Positions 43,593-54,925 of a stretch of DNA of 64,000 nucleotides are shown piece by piece. Source of the DNA: Blastobasis lacticolella. Its lineage: Eukaryota > Arthropoda > Insecta > Lepidoptera > Blastobasidae. The stretch spans positions 15,189,907-15,253,906 of the forward strand of contig LR990041.1 in assembly GCA_905147135.1 (NCBI GenBank). Direction: 5' to 3'. A program made the translations under genes and the position numbers. Position 1 is the stretch's first letter; each line of letters starts with the position of its first letter. Under the pieces are notes generated by a model. That model was not told the DNA's origin and ran no database searches. It was given only the letters and a program-made list of their open reading frames with translations.

Positions 43593-44723
43593 TCACTTTT
43601 GAACCACCAATGAAAACATAGGGATGATTTAGAAGTCCTCAACTAATGTAGAAGTCCTATTGCTAATCCATGAAAAGTAAAGGTGAAAGGAAAAGGACAA
43701 CATGGCACAAATATGAACATTATACCCTTGTTAAAAACTTAAATTGTGATATACTACTTACTTTTATAAATAACAGAGTTTTCTTTGGCAGTGAAAACAC
43801 TATGTTGGACTATGAGGTTTGAGTTATTTTAATTATATTTCGCAAGTGCTGGAGTTGGCCAATTTCACAATGTTTCTCTCAATGGGCATCCTCTCACGAC
43901 ACAGCGATATTGAAACATTGCTCAAAAATTCAAATAGAAGCCGATAGGAATCTATTATATTACAATAACAAATTAAAATTCACGAAAATACAAAAAAAAA
44001 CGATTTCTGTCAAAAAGTAGTTTGTTTTTCTGGAAGTTCGGTTTGGCTTTGGATACAAGGTATCAGTAGTAAATGTTTATAAAAAAAGAACTTTCGCGTA
44101 TTATTTATATAGGTATATTAACTTTATTCCGAAAATGTATAAACATAATTTAAAGATATTATTATATTTTATATTATCTGCACATATTGGTGATATTTTT
44201 GTATCCAACCGGGATGTCTAGTATGTAAAATTATATTTAAAAAGTTATTTGACAGCCACTCGATGCTGGCGGTCGCTTTTACTAAGTTTATGACTCTGGA
44301 TACTGCGTTTCCACCCCGTGGTTTGCACTGGTACATTGGTACTACAATGACATTAAAGCTACATTATTGACTTTTACTTTCAGGTGGATGGTGTCGAACA
44401 CAACTTGAGAACATTCTGTGATCCTGCGGTGATTATTTTAAATTGAGAGGCGCTTTACTATTACTTTATAATTAATTTCTAGACAAATTATATGTATGTT
44501 AATTATGTGCCATTTGTGTTTTCTTTAATATAAGAATTAGAAATCAGCAATAATAAAGTACAATATGAAAATCGAGAAAATATAATCGATGTGGCATCCC
44601 TAGCCAAATCGCAATCGATAAATTGTTATGTTGATATGACCGCAGCACTAGCACTTGTCATAATTGTTATGTCAAACTATACGTCAAAACCGATGCTGGC
44701 GGCTTTCTCTACGACGTCCGTGC

Positions 44724-45318
44724 TATACCTTGTCTAAAATAGGATGATAATTTTGACAGATCACAGTAGGGATGTGGTTGTGTAAAATCGTTAATGAATC
44801 TATTCGATTATTGATTATCATTCTCATAGAACTTGGAATCGATAGTTGCATGGTTATGCTATACGTATTATACAAAATAAACTATTTATTTTCTTCTAAA
44901 TTAATAATTTATTAATACGACATTAAAAACCCTTCTACAACGACGATTATGACACGTGCGTATTTCTATTCGGTCAGTCATCCTATTACATAGAATACGC
45001 GCGACTGGAAATTGTTGTTGTGAAAGGTCTCTTAAGGTGAAATCGAAACAAATAATAAGAGTTTAGTTACAAAAAATAATAAGGTTACCTAAATGTTAAT
45101 TTTAAATGTTCGATTATATTATATCAATATCAATTTTCAATTGTCTGTTGTTATTCGTTATTCGTGGCACTTCACTAAAGGGGCGGGGCCTGTCTATGAA
45201 GTACGAAATTTTCCGTAGTACATTTTACCGAAATAAAACACAAAACTTCATAGGCGTGCGCCAAAGACCAACAATTAGTGAGCTGTCAAAATTATCATCC
45301 TATTTTAGACAAAGCATA
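44724..45318. mobile_element. 595-bp MITE, unit 2 copy
   Basis: The copy of 34494-35088 at +10,230. Confidence 0.75.
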
Positions 45319-45870
45319 GTAAGTCCGTGCGTCCGTGTCTCTATGGACGTTTATAGTAATCTGTGATCTATGTTATATAGTTCATAGTCTATGGTGTATG
45401 TTTTGGTTTGAACTTTTGAATGCTGTTTATGTGATTTAAAAAAAATAATAAAAATAAAAATATGTAATAGGTTTTTAAATACATAATGTTGCTTTATATT
45501 AAAGCATTATAAAGGTGCAAAGGAGGAGGAGACATGTATAAAGGTGATTCTCATTTGCTTGTTACATTATTTTTACTTTAAAAATTTAATAGCTGTTACT
45601 AAAAATGCAATATTTTTGATAATTTATCTTAACTAGTTGACTACTGAAGAAGTTTTTCATGAATTTTTGGTGAATTAATGGAACAGCAGTTTTCAAGACA
45701 CTACGAGCAAATATTTTGGTGATAGCACAGACTCTCTTCACTGAATCAAGTGTTAAAGATGTGTGCTAAATAATGTCACGGTAGTATCACTGACTTTTCA
45801 CAAATGAACTGTTTGAGAATAGATAGATAGACATTTGAATACGATTTATTTGATTAAATATGCAATATTG

Positions 45871-46088
45871 GTGTACGGCAGAGTAGACTTGCACCAACCT
45901 TTTACACCCATGGGTGTCGTACAAGGTGACTAATGTTTTGAAAGCAGAAGATCTGCAGTCTTCATAAGCTGGAAAATGGACAGCAGCATAGTTATGGTGT
46001 GGAGATTATGGCAATTTCCTCCCCTTTCATGGCAGAGTATATCTCAGCCCATAACAATGGGCTGAGATGATAATACAATACAATACAA
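45871..46088 (+). mobile_element. SINE-like copy with ATACA tail, unit 2
   Basis: The copy of 35641-35858. Confidence 0.65.
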
Positions 46089-46542
46089 TATCCCATATTT
46101 ATATTTTTAATTAATTTAATCATATTGTGTAGGGTAATTCCACATAAAAGTCTACCATAAATGAGAAATTAATATATTGTTCTATATTGTAAAAAAGTAT
46201 AGTTTGAAGATAACACTTAAGAATTTTAAGTTATAACACTGGTGACAAAATTTAATATTTAGGTTTTTAACAATACTGTTATTTTATTATGGTGTCGTGG
46301 ATACCATGGGTGATAGTGCATGTTATGGTGAAGTTTTAATTACATTTTCACAGCAAGTATTTGGAATTATCCTAATGATTTGCTACATACAGTTAGGTTA
46401 AGTAAGGACTTACTAATAAATTGTTTGTAATTTATGTAAACATTAGATTAATAAGACTACAATGATGAGTTGTAGTGTCCATGACAGAATAAACAGAATT
46501 TTCTGCAACAAATGGCATATTTTCTATCAACCATCACTTATG

Positions 46543-46787
46543 TCGGCCGTGTGGTGTCCGGCAGAGTAGAATAGCACCAACCCCTTACACGTGTAGGTGT
46601 CGTACAAGGCGACTAATGTTTTCGAGGCAAAAGATGTAAGCGACTCCGTAGACTGGAAAATGGGCAGCAGCATTTTATATTATATACAACCCGCCTACCA
46701 AGCGTGGAGATTATGGCAATAACCTCCCTTCTTGTGGAAGAGGCCCTAAGTCCTGCAGTGGACTGTTATGGTCTGTGATGTGATGAT
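46543..46787 (+). mobile_element. (GATGAT)n-type SINE-like copy, unit 2
   Basis: The copy of 36313-36557. Confidence 0.7.
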
Positions 46788-46889
46788 CACTTATGTGCTC
46801 ATTCAGTTAGGTTTCTTTAACATATTTTGTAGGTTTGATTATGTAGGTAGGTTGTAGGCTACCTTTCTCTCTTTTTTGTTAATCTCTTT

Positions 46890-47770
46890 CTAATTCAGAT
46901 TCAGATTCTTTATTAATAACAATAGTTACAGGTCATTTAGATACATATAAAATAATTTGTAGGTCATTCAAAATAAATATTATGGCAGGTATAAACGACG
47001 ATTACACAAATTAGAACAAAATAAAAATTACAGAAGTAATTTATGATTAATGTCATACCTATCGAATAATGTAGGCCAATTTAAAAAAATTACAATTATG
47101 ATTAAATTAATAAAAATATAAATGTCATCATAAGAATAAAATGTTTTAAAAATGTATAACAAAACAATAATGTCAAATGTTTTATAGATTTAGATTTATT
47201 TATTATCTCATTTTACAGCCTATATTTCATTATCAATATTTTAGTAATTTATAAAAATCTATAAAAGAGATCGTCAATTTTGGTTATAAAAACATTTAAA
47301 ATATGGCGTACATTTACTTTCATCGTGGAAAGTTAACTAAATAAATAATAATATTAGGAAACAATAATCCTAATGTCATGAGATTATAATAAAATACAAT
47401 ACAATACAAAATTACATAGTGGTAGATAATTAGAATGTCAAGTACAATCATTTAAAATAAAAATGTCAATAAACAAAATATTACCATAGGTAATTTATCA
47501 ATAGTTATATAAAATGTCAAATATTCTCCCTCTGTGTAATGTCCCTAATGTGTAATGTAAATTAAGTGAAAATTTTAATTTGAATTAGAAGAACATGTCA
47601 ATGAATAATAGCAGCTTAATGTCAAACAATGAAAATAATTTAAATATAAATGTCAAAAGGTATTTACAATTAATTTATATGTCATAGTTCTTCAATTCAT
47701 TTACGGAATAAAATGCATTATCCAACAAAAAGCTTCTCGGCCTCAGCATTTATAATTAAATAGTAGGTAT
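46890..47770 (-). mobile_element. LINE 3'-UTR-like stretch with recurring AATGTCA words
   Basis: AT-rich non-coding sequence with about ten AATGTCA words in the same orientation, irregularly 30-200 bp apart (for example near 47049, 47121, 47170, 47373, 47433, 47464, 47514, 47618 and 47650). A T-rich start with 'GATTCTTTATTAATAA' suggests the poly(A) end of a minus-strand retroelement. No coding part is seen. The unique sequence after 47307 shows that the element was intact before the tandem duplication. Confidence 0.45.
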
Positions 47771-47817
47771 AAATATCAATAGATTAGTTATGTACATTAC
47801 TTGAATATTATCCGATG

Positions 47818-48228
47818 TAATTACGGTGAGGGAGAACATTGTGATGCAACCTGCACATTCGGCGAATGTGTAATTATGATTCAAACTGGTCTGGTTCCCC
47901 TAGTAGCAGGGACATAAAGGTCAGATGGCAGTCACAACACTGTAATTACCTGATCTGCCAAATCCTGGATCATGGTCAATAATAAAAATAATCATCTTGG
48001 CGTTAATGTCCCGGTTGTGCTTTCACGAAGGCCCGGGGTCTGCCTTGACGCCTGACCATGATCCAGGATTTGGCAGATCAGGTAGTTATAGTAGGGCGAC
48101 TGCCATCTGATCTCCGTGACCCTGTTACCAGAGGAATCTGACAAGATTGGATCATGGTTATACATTCAGTCGCCTGAATGTGCAGGTTTCATCACGATGT
48201 TTTCCCTCACGGTAAGAGCATCGGATGG
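47818..48228. mobile_element. Two SINE bodies in inverted arrangement
   Basis: At 47818-47975 the SINE body runs forward ('TTACGGTGAGGGAGAACATT' to 'CCAAATCCTGGATCATGGTC'). At about 48027-48228 the same body runs reversed ('CTGACCATGATCCAGGATTT' to 'TTTCCCTCACGGTAAGAGCA'). The spacer is about 50 bp and contains CATCTTGGCGTTAATG. Together they form a large potential hairpin. Related copies are at 56166-56438 and 63205-63515. Confidence 0.75.
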
Positions 48229-48452
48229 TATTTATTTATTTTATTTTATTTATTTCCATACAGTTTAACAGCAATAAAATTTAGTTATAATTGTACAATT
48301 CAAAGTTGCAATGCCAATAACAAAACTGCGGTTTAAAATTTTGAAAATCAAACCATATTGCAGTCCAGCAGGTATAGCTCCTACCGTTCCATTTATGAGT
48401 TACATTAGATATTTATGACGTAAAAATAAAAATACAGAAACAGAAATAGAAA
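48229..48452 (-). mobile_element. Retroposon inserted in the reverse SINE
   Basis: The SINE at 63205-63515 runs without break from 'GAGCATCGG' to 'TATTCAACTAATGT'. Here the same junction is split by about 220 bp that begins with a T-rich TTTATTTATTTTATT run, the complement of a poly(A) tail. The SINE's tRNA-like head resumes at about 48490-48570 ('CTTACGAGTAGGATGCCGTA'). Confidence 0.55.
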
Positions 48453-48829
48453 TAGAATATTCAACTAATGTACCTACATTATTAAATTTGTGCTTGGCCA
48501 CAGTGGATTTAATCCCGGTACCTCTTGCTTACGAGTAGGATGCCGTAACCACTCTGCCACCGACGTTACCTTATTACACTATTCCATATTTTTTATACTT
48601 CATAACGATCACACTTCTACTGTATTTATCCTACCTTATTTAACTTTCGCTTATGTAATGCTGCATTCACCAATACCGCATTCTCTCTTTCGACATATTT
48701 TTTTCCGTACATAGTTCATACCTTATCCAGCTAGCCTAGGTAAACATATTTTTATCTTGTTATCTTTATTTACCGATCTCTTTTATTATTTGTAAAACGA
48801 AAAAATTCAAATTTAATCAATAGCGGCGT

Positions 48830-49220
48830 CACTGCCGTTGTCCGCCTGCGATCGCTGAATGACATTACATTAGTTCTATTTTTATCCGCTTGCAACGGTG
48901 GCGTCGGATGCTTGCGTTGAGACTTGCGGCCTTCACTCAAAGTGCGCGCTAGAAGTGGCTACGTCCGAGCGAGCGGGTACAGTATCGCAGGGGAATCCCC
49001 TGCGAGTGTTTTGTGACTAAATCTTGCTGCCGTGGGTTGTATTGTAGGTAGGTACTGTAGATGTTTGTGTGCTGATGTGTTCGCATCACAACGCAAGCAA
49101 GCGGCCGGCCGGACACATTATCAGTCAGTTACTGTCAGTTTATTGTATTGTATCGTGTCGCCCAGTTGTGTCGTACTCTGTTACCTCGTAAAATAATCGG
49201 TCTAGATATTTCAGTATCAT
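48830..49220 (+). promoter_or_regulatory. Candidate promoter and 5' region
   Basis: A GC- and CpG-richer island in AT-rich DNA with non-repetitive text ('CGGTGGCGTCGGATGC', 'AGTGCGCGCTAGAAG', 'GCAAGCGGCCGGCCGG'). It is followed by 'ATCAGTCAGTTACTGTCAGT', which contains repeated TCAGT words like the arthropod initiator (TCAGT). No TATA box is obvious. It precedes the open frame at 49245 and lies 8.5 kb upstream of PARG. Weak support: composition and one motif only. Confidence 0.3.
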
Positions 49221-49244
49221 TTTTTATAGTAAGTTACCTTAGTA

Positions 49245-49451
49245 ATGCTGTGGATCGTATTCACGGAAACATTGGAACGCAATTGCATACATTGCCACGA
49301 TTGCGACAATGAATTAATAACAAACGTTAAAGAGTATCTGATTGTGATAAGTTCATTCCTTTTGCTAATTTATTTCACAGTGACTCGAACCGTGGTGTTG
49401 TTGAAATATTTCTTGGGCATAGCCTTATCTAAAACACAGTGTGCAGTAAAA
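49245..49451 (+). CDS. Possible first coding exon, single transmembrane segment
   Basis: An ATG opens 69 codons that end exactly in phase 0 at a consensus donor ('AAA|GTAAGT' after 49451). The product has a Cys/His-containing stretch ('NCIHCHDCDNE') and then one strongly hydrophobic segment ('YLIVISSFLLLIYFTV'), compatible with a membrane anchor. I know no matching family. No partner exon was found downstream before element B. It may be a chance frame. Confidence 0.25.
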
Positions 49452-49835
49452 GTAAGTATACTTAAGTAATAATTTAATTTAATAATTTTGCTAGGTTGGT
49501 AGATACGTATACTTACGTAAAAAACCTAACTGTTTATGTTGACAAATAATTTCGTATTACATACTTAATGTCTACTTTTCCATCGATTATGTTTATTATG
49601 TTGGTATACCTATCTACCTTCGAGCTGTCAGTAGTTACCTAGGTATTATATTAACTTTGAACAAACATTTAAAGTAGGTTCCCCTAGCTAGCTATTGTCC
49701 GCGGCTTTGTCCCCGAAAATGACAGTTTAGCCTTTGCCAAGCACATAAAGCGTAGTTTATGATTGCGAGTAGATCCTACTTGGCAGGCCATGGGTTCCAA
49801 ACTCTAAGGAATACCTTAATTTGTTCTTAAGGCGT

Positions 49836-50041
49836 TAATGGGGTGAAAGTGCTGGCACTGTAGGAATAAAATCTGTTCTCGCTAAACACAACAATTCTGC
49901 TCAACTCAATGTCTAGAAGTAGCAATAAACTATGTTTAGTAAAAGTTTTCACATATGTTGATAATTGTTATTTCTATTTCTAGACACTGAGTTGAGCAGA
50001 TTTTCGATGAAGTGACAGCGCTTTCACTTCACCCCTCATTA
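49836..50041. mobile_element. 206-bp foldback MITE
   Basis: 'TAATGGGGTGAAAGTGCT' pairs with 'AGCGCTTTCACTTCACCCCT' at the far end, and 'CTGCTCAACTCAATGTCTAG' pairs with 'CTAGACACTGAGTTGAGCAG'. Most of the element is stem. Non-coding. Confidence 0.7.
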
Positions 50042-50436
50042 CTTAGTAGGTAGTCCTAAATCCCCTACAGTCCACTGTGACTTAAGCTCTTTACTGCGGC
50101 AGGGCCGATCTAGGAATCATATTACAGTTGATACTTATCCAGGGTTGCCAAATCTAATATTTAATATAGTGTATATGACCATACAATACAATACAAAACT
50201 CTTTATTGCACACCAGAGAACACAAGTACAGATACAAAAAATATGGTAGATAGTACAAAGGGCGATCTTATCACTAATGTGATCTCTTTCCGACAACCTT
50301 GGTATGTCATACCATGACACAACTACGCCCTCCACACGCTGGCCATGCTCCATCCTAGTGGACCAGCATGATGGTCCGTCGTGCAGTGCCAGTCTTACAA
50401 TTTCATGATACTTTATTGAACATATATTTTAAAGAT

Positions 50437-50483
50437 AGTTGTCTACTTAGTTATTATCATGTTTAATAACTAAGTAGACAACT
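50437..50483. other. Perfect 20-bp hairpin with 7-nt loop
   Basis: 50437-50456 is the exact inverted complement of 50464-50483. The loop is TCATGTT. There is no T-run or gene that would make it a terminator in this eukaryotic context. It is shorter than a usual animal pre-miRNA stem, so this may be a young foldback footprint. Confidence 0.6.
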
Positions 50484-50782
50484 AATAACGCGATATACGT
50501 ACCTTGGTACTTATCTTGGTCTGTAGATTAAATTAAAGATAAAGTTATCGATCACAATGTATTAAAATAATCTGTAAGTAGATTATTTCTAAGCCGCGAT
50601 AACATTTTGTGTATAACCCAAACCGAAGGCTAATAAAACGGTTCTTTCAAATTTAAACACCATATTTCATTCCGAGCCCTTAGGTTAAGCGCCCTACTAC
50701 ATACCTTAAAGTTTTAAAAATTACCATAGCAAATACATAGTTATTGGGTAAGTATTAAATAAATATTTTCCTTAATATTATT

Positions 50783-50935
50783 AACTAGCCACTATACTTC
50801 TCAGCGGCTTTCACCTGCGCGCAGTTCGGATCAGTATAATATATAATATATATATTCTTAAGTATTATTAACTAGCCGTTATACTTCTCAGCGGCTTTCA
50901 CCCGCGCGCAGTTCGGATCTCTGTAAACAATCTTC
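50783..50935 (-). mobile_element. Two tandem Helitron-like termini
   Basis: 'AACTAGCC(A/G)(C/T)TATACTTC' with 'TCAGCGGCTTTCACC' and 'GCGCGCAGTTCGGATC' occurs twice (about 50784-50832 and about 50871-50920), about 86 bp apart. CTAG at the end, read on the minus strand, and the GC-rich subterminal stem are Helitron features. One may be a truncated end inserted next to the other. Confidence 0.5.
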
Positions 50936-51395
50936 CCTTATCTATTTTCCCGCGGGAACCTATTGATGTCAAGGGTTAAAAAGTAGCCAATGTTACTCAG
51001 TGACCAGTAGTATTGTATTTGTGAAATAATTTTTAAAATCAGTTCAGTTTTGATTTAATTCGTTACAAACAAAAAATTACAAAAATAAATATTTTTTCTT
51101 TACATGCATATAATATTACCATAGATCGTGTTTATTTGAAATCTCTAAACTAATTTCTTATTATATTGTCTGTGCATGGGATATAGTTATACTTTGAGTT
51201 TTACGGACTGTGTTATAGTCCTTCTGATACTCTGTGCTAATGTATGCTCACTGGGTCGATCAGACAACAATTTTATAAGTACCTACGACTTACGAGACAG
51301 GGGAGTTCCCTCTCGATGTTTTGTCTGCCCGCGCGGCGCGTTGATAGCGCCGTGCTATGCGTCATCCGCTATATTCTGCCAACCCAAGTTTTTCT

Positions 51396-51715
51396 TTATT
51401 TTACGCAGTGACAAACTAGCAGCCAGCCCACCTGATGGTAAGCAGTAACTGCCACCCATAACAGCTACGATTCATGAATTTAGGTAACTGGCAACAAAAA
51501 TGTGGAACCGCAGCTGCATTGTCACTGTGAGGACTGAGATAAAATGCCTCATGCCTGAAATTGCGCTGGCTACCTTATCCTTTAAACCGGAACAAAACAA
51601 TGCAAGCATTGTTGCTTGTCGGCAGAAATAGATGAGGCGGTGGTATTCACCCAGACGGACTCCTCAGGCTCGACAGAGTCCTACCACCTGATATTTAACC
51701 TCAGTTGTATAATAA
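51396..51715. repeat. Dispersed moth repeat, 3'-end-like
   Basis: 'CTAGCAGCCAGCCCACCTGA' with 'GGTAAGCAGTAACTGCCA', then 'GGTGGTATTCACCCAGACGG' and 'GACTCCTCAGGCTCGACAGA' form a known-looking retroelement end. The frame at 51176-51448 that starts with a signal-peptide-like stretch runs into this repeat and is probably not a gene. Confidence 0.5.
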
Positions 51716-52617
51716 ATACTACTGCAGGCAAGGTTTAGTTTGTTGACGAGACTCTCGAGCTCGAGTCTCCAATGGGTGACACTAACAGTAGGTTTCCATA
51801 GACTACAGTACTTTTTGAAACCTACTATACAGGGTGTTTCATAATACATGTATAAAGCCGTGAACTGGATGGAGTGCTAAACGTATTAAAACGATAGGTA
51901 CAATTATTTTTTTCGTGCGTGGAATAGTAAGCGAGAAAATGACTATCGAACTTTTACCTTTTCAATGTCGATAATCGACATTTTGAAAACGAAAGACCGC
52001 ATCTCTAGAAATCAGTTGTAAAAGGTCACTCAAGTTCATAGTACTAGGCGCAATGATATTAAGGAGATCTAAATTAGCCATTTTGTATTTTTTGGTTTAA
52101 GGGTTCTGTACAAAAAAATATTGTAATTTTAATTTAATAGGTTCCTTCATAGTTTTTTCGAAAGTGCACCACCACCTAACTAATAGCAAAGTAGTCTAAT
52201 TCAAATTACTGTGGCATATTAATGTAGCAAACTCTAATTAATGTAGCATATTTGTCTTTATAAGTTTGCTTTCTCATGTCATGCCTGTCAGTCATGTTTC
52301 AGTGTCGCAAAGGTAATCGTACCTATCTGCTATGAGATTTTTCAGTAACTACACACACATATTTTTGTATTAAATAAAACAAATAAAATACCTTAGTGTA
52401 ATGAATGAAACATAAATAAAACAAAGACAGTAGAGAGTGGAGTTTAAGACAGAACCCTCCACTAATGTGGGGAAGGCTTAAACTCTCAGAGGACTGTTAT
52501 GTTAAAATCCGTACGATTTCACGAATATTTCTCATCAACAAAAATTAACTAAATGAATCTTAGTTGACGGAGCTATACCTGTAAATATCCCATGCTTCAC
52601 CCAGTTGGGAACCTAGG

Positions 52618-54314
52618 CAGGGGCGCAACAACCGCCGTATCAGCCGTATCAATGATACGGGATCCCAAATCGTTTGTAAGCAAAAATACGTACTGTTATC
52701 CTCAATTTCAGTTAAACACTATTTCCCGGAAAAAAAAAATTCTTTAGTGATTTTCAGACCAGGGTCGGGGCCCCCTCCGCCAAAGATGCAAATGAAATCA
52801 AGTGATACAATCCGTTTTCGTTCCCCTTTCGCTTAGAGATAATTAACATTTTTAATAAAATCAACAACTTAGAGCCCCTCACGCGCACTCACTCATTACT
52901 TCATTGAAATTGTGTAAAAATGCACCTATAGCAAAAATGAGAAAAATCTTGATCTCATGTACAACATATTCAGCACTATCGGTGAGATCATAAGATTTAA
53001 AAAACTCCTTACACTGTCCATTGCTCAACGGGTCAGATGGACCTGGCTCATAATAAAATCGTTTTGGCCCACACGATTTTCGAATTTGACTGTTTTTAAG
53101 TTAATCGTGAAAACTTCATAGCCAAAATGTCAGAAATAGAGCTCGCACGCTCATTAATTAATTGTTTGCGAAGTTAATTTTATTATAAACCAGATGTTAG
53201 AAATGTCTACATCGTATAGTCCATTTACTGATTTTATGTTATTCGCGCAAGTATTCTGAAGGGGTAGTTTGTGAAACTATCGAGCTCGCTACGCTCGCTT
53301 ATTCAACAAATTATGACATTTTTATATTTATCATGCAAGGTTTTAATATACCAAAGTCAAGGGCCAATTTACAAAAATTCCGATGTCCACCCCGGCCTTT
53401 AAGGAGATTCTTGTCATACAAACTACCAACATAAAACATCAACAAATTATACACCTAAATCTTCCTCAATAGACAAAGTAATTCCACTTTGTCAATTGGT
53501 GAAAACCGCATGAAAATCCGTTCAGTAGTTTTTGAGTTTATCGCGAACAGGCAGACAGACGCGGTGTGGAACTTTCTTTCATATGTTATTCTTACTATTA
53601 AGGTGATTCAACGCCCATACTAAATTTCTCTCGATATTCTTTCATTTGTTTGAGTGTTTAGTGATTGTATTATGATTTCTACTCTTAGTAAATGTATTCA
53701 ATGGTGCGCAAAGTGGTTTTCTTTTCAAAAGCAGTTAAATCGAAAAAAGCACAAATCGCCGCTTGATAGCGTTGTTTTGTGATTTAATTATTTTTCTTTT
53801 TCATTGCTTTGTTTTACATTATTAACATGTAGAAATCTATTTCGCGCACAATTGAACATATTTTCTAATAGCCAATTGCACAAAAACGTTACATAAAAAT
53901 TGTATGAAAATCGTACCGCCTTAACACGCGAATGGCTTGGATTTAAGTTACTCATTAGCATCCCTTGTAGCCGTGTGGTGACCGGTAGAGTAGAATAGCA
54001 CCAACCCCTTACACTCGTGGGTGTCGTACAAGGCGAATAACGTTTAGAGGCAAAATATCTAGTCTCCATAAACTGGAAAATGGGCAGCAGCGTTTTTCAT
54101 TGTTATGTTTGCAACACTGCGATCTCCAACCCGCCTGCCAAGCGTGGAGATTATGGCAATAACCTCCCCTTTTGCGGGAGAGGCCCAAAGTCCTGTAGTG
54201 GACTGTTATGGGCTGTGATGATGATGATGATGATCCCTTGTAGTTGGGGGTACTAACTATGGGGCCCCAGACAGCTATTGATACGGGGCCCCTGGAAGGC
54301 AAGCAACGCCACTG
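52618..54314. mobile_element. hAT-like insertion, 1.7 kb, TSD AACCTAGG
   Basis: The ends 'CAGGGGCGCAAC' and 'GCAACGCCACTG' are hAT-type (5'-CAG...CTG-3'). CGTATCA words lie just inside both termini, inverted. AACCTAGG is duplicated at 52610-52617 and 54315-54322. Element A carries the empty site near 14760-14775. No transposase frame is recognisable in the interior, so it is a non-autonomous or decayed copy. A SINE-like element is nested at 53968-54233. Confidence 0.85.
53968..54233 (+). mobile_element. (GATGAT)n-tailed SINE-like element nested in the hAT-like insertion
   Basis: The most complete copy of the family: 'AGCCGTGTGGTGACCGGTAG', 'ACCCCTTACACTCGTGGGTG', 'CTCCAACCCGCCTGCCAAGC', 'GGACTGTTATGGGCTG' and a GATGATGATGATGATGAT tail. 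It serves as the uninterrupted reference for the copy split at 6620. Confidence 0.8.
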
Positions 54315-54565
54315 AACCTAGGTCACCTAGGTGAAACACGGACCCAAACACAATTTTAGTAATTACTGTCTGTACAAATTACCCGATAAAATAGTGGTAA
54401 GCAAATGTATTCCATCACCGACATCATAAGGATTATTATTAGTCCACTGTTGGACTTGTTTGAGCCTCACTTTATTAAATAAACACAATCAACATTACGG
54501 TGCATCTACCAGGAGAACATAAGAGGCGAAATAAGTACGACCCCTAACACGCGGATCCCTAAAGC

Positions 54566-54925
54566 CAGTGTTACCAGCAGTAGTTTCCAAAAAAGTACGT
54601 CTGGGCTCTTAAAATAGTACGAAAATGGCTAAAAAGTTACGATTTCTTCTTATTATCTTCTATATTTTATCGACCTTGGGGGGGGGGGTGATTTTTAGTC
54701 AATTAATGACGTTCTTTTGTTGCCGGTGGCAAAATCAACCCTTCCTTCCCATTATTTTTGGTGAAATTGTGAATTTGAAAGGTGAAGTCACTACCCCCCT
54801 CAGCTAAATTCAGCATTTTGTAAAAACGTACTAAATAGTACGATGTGGAGCAAAGTACGCTTAAGGTACGACAGTCGGCCAAATAGTACGTAAATCGTAC
54901 TAAAAGGTACGATCTGGCAACGCTG
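54566..54925. mobile_element. 360-bp hAT-type MITE, TSD CCTAAAGC
   Basis: It starts 'CAGTGTTACCAG' and ends 'CTGGCAACGCTG', and CCTAAAGC is duplicated at 54558-54565 and 54926-54933. Internal GTACG/CGTAC words are repeated many times ('ATAGTACG', 'CGTACTAAATAGTACG', 'AAGGTACG'). A run of nine G lies at about 54669-54677. The 60-codon frame inside looks like a signal peptide but lies wholly in the MITE. Confidence 0.85.

Larger units (their letters stand above)
42070..45368. repeat. Inverted repeat arms with MITE and 285-bp segment, unit 2 copy
   Basis: Left arm at about 42070-42508, right arm at about 44320-44723 and 45327-45368, with the MITE at 44724-45318 between the right-arm halves, as in unit 1. 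Confidence 0.7.
37078..47307 (+). repeat. Tandem duplication, unit 2 (10,230 bp)
   Basis: This unit starts in mid-transposase at the junction and runs to '...AATATGGC|GTACATT', where unique sequence resumes. It is 285 bp longer than unit 1 because of 43308-43592. There is no microhomology at the junction: the bases preceding TTGGATC differ (G against C), and those following AATATGGC differ (G against T). Its features are copies of those in unit 1 and are listed briefly below. Confidence 0.95.
49452..51395. other. No gene; small foldbacks and Helitron ends
   Basis: Apart from the MITE at 49836, the hairpin at 50437, a repeat near 50165-50400 ending in the complement of a retroposon tail ('AAAACTCTTTATTGCACACC') and the Helitron termini at about 50785, only AT-rich filler is seen. 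Confidence 0.4.

Noticed and set aside
51176..51448. 90-codon frame starting with a signal-peptide-like hydrophobic stretch
   Set aside because: Its second half runs into a dispersed moth repeat ('AASPPDGKQ' is a common by-product of that repeat). No splice support.
54625..54807. 60-codon frame with a signal-peptide-like start
   Set aside because: It lies wholly within the 360-bp hAT MITE bounded by TSDs, so it is a chance frame.
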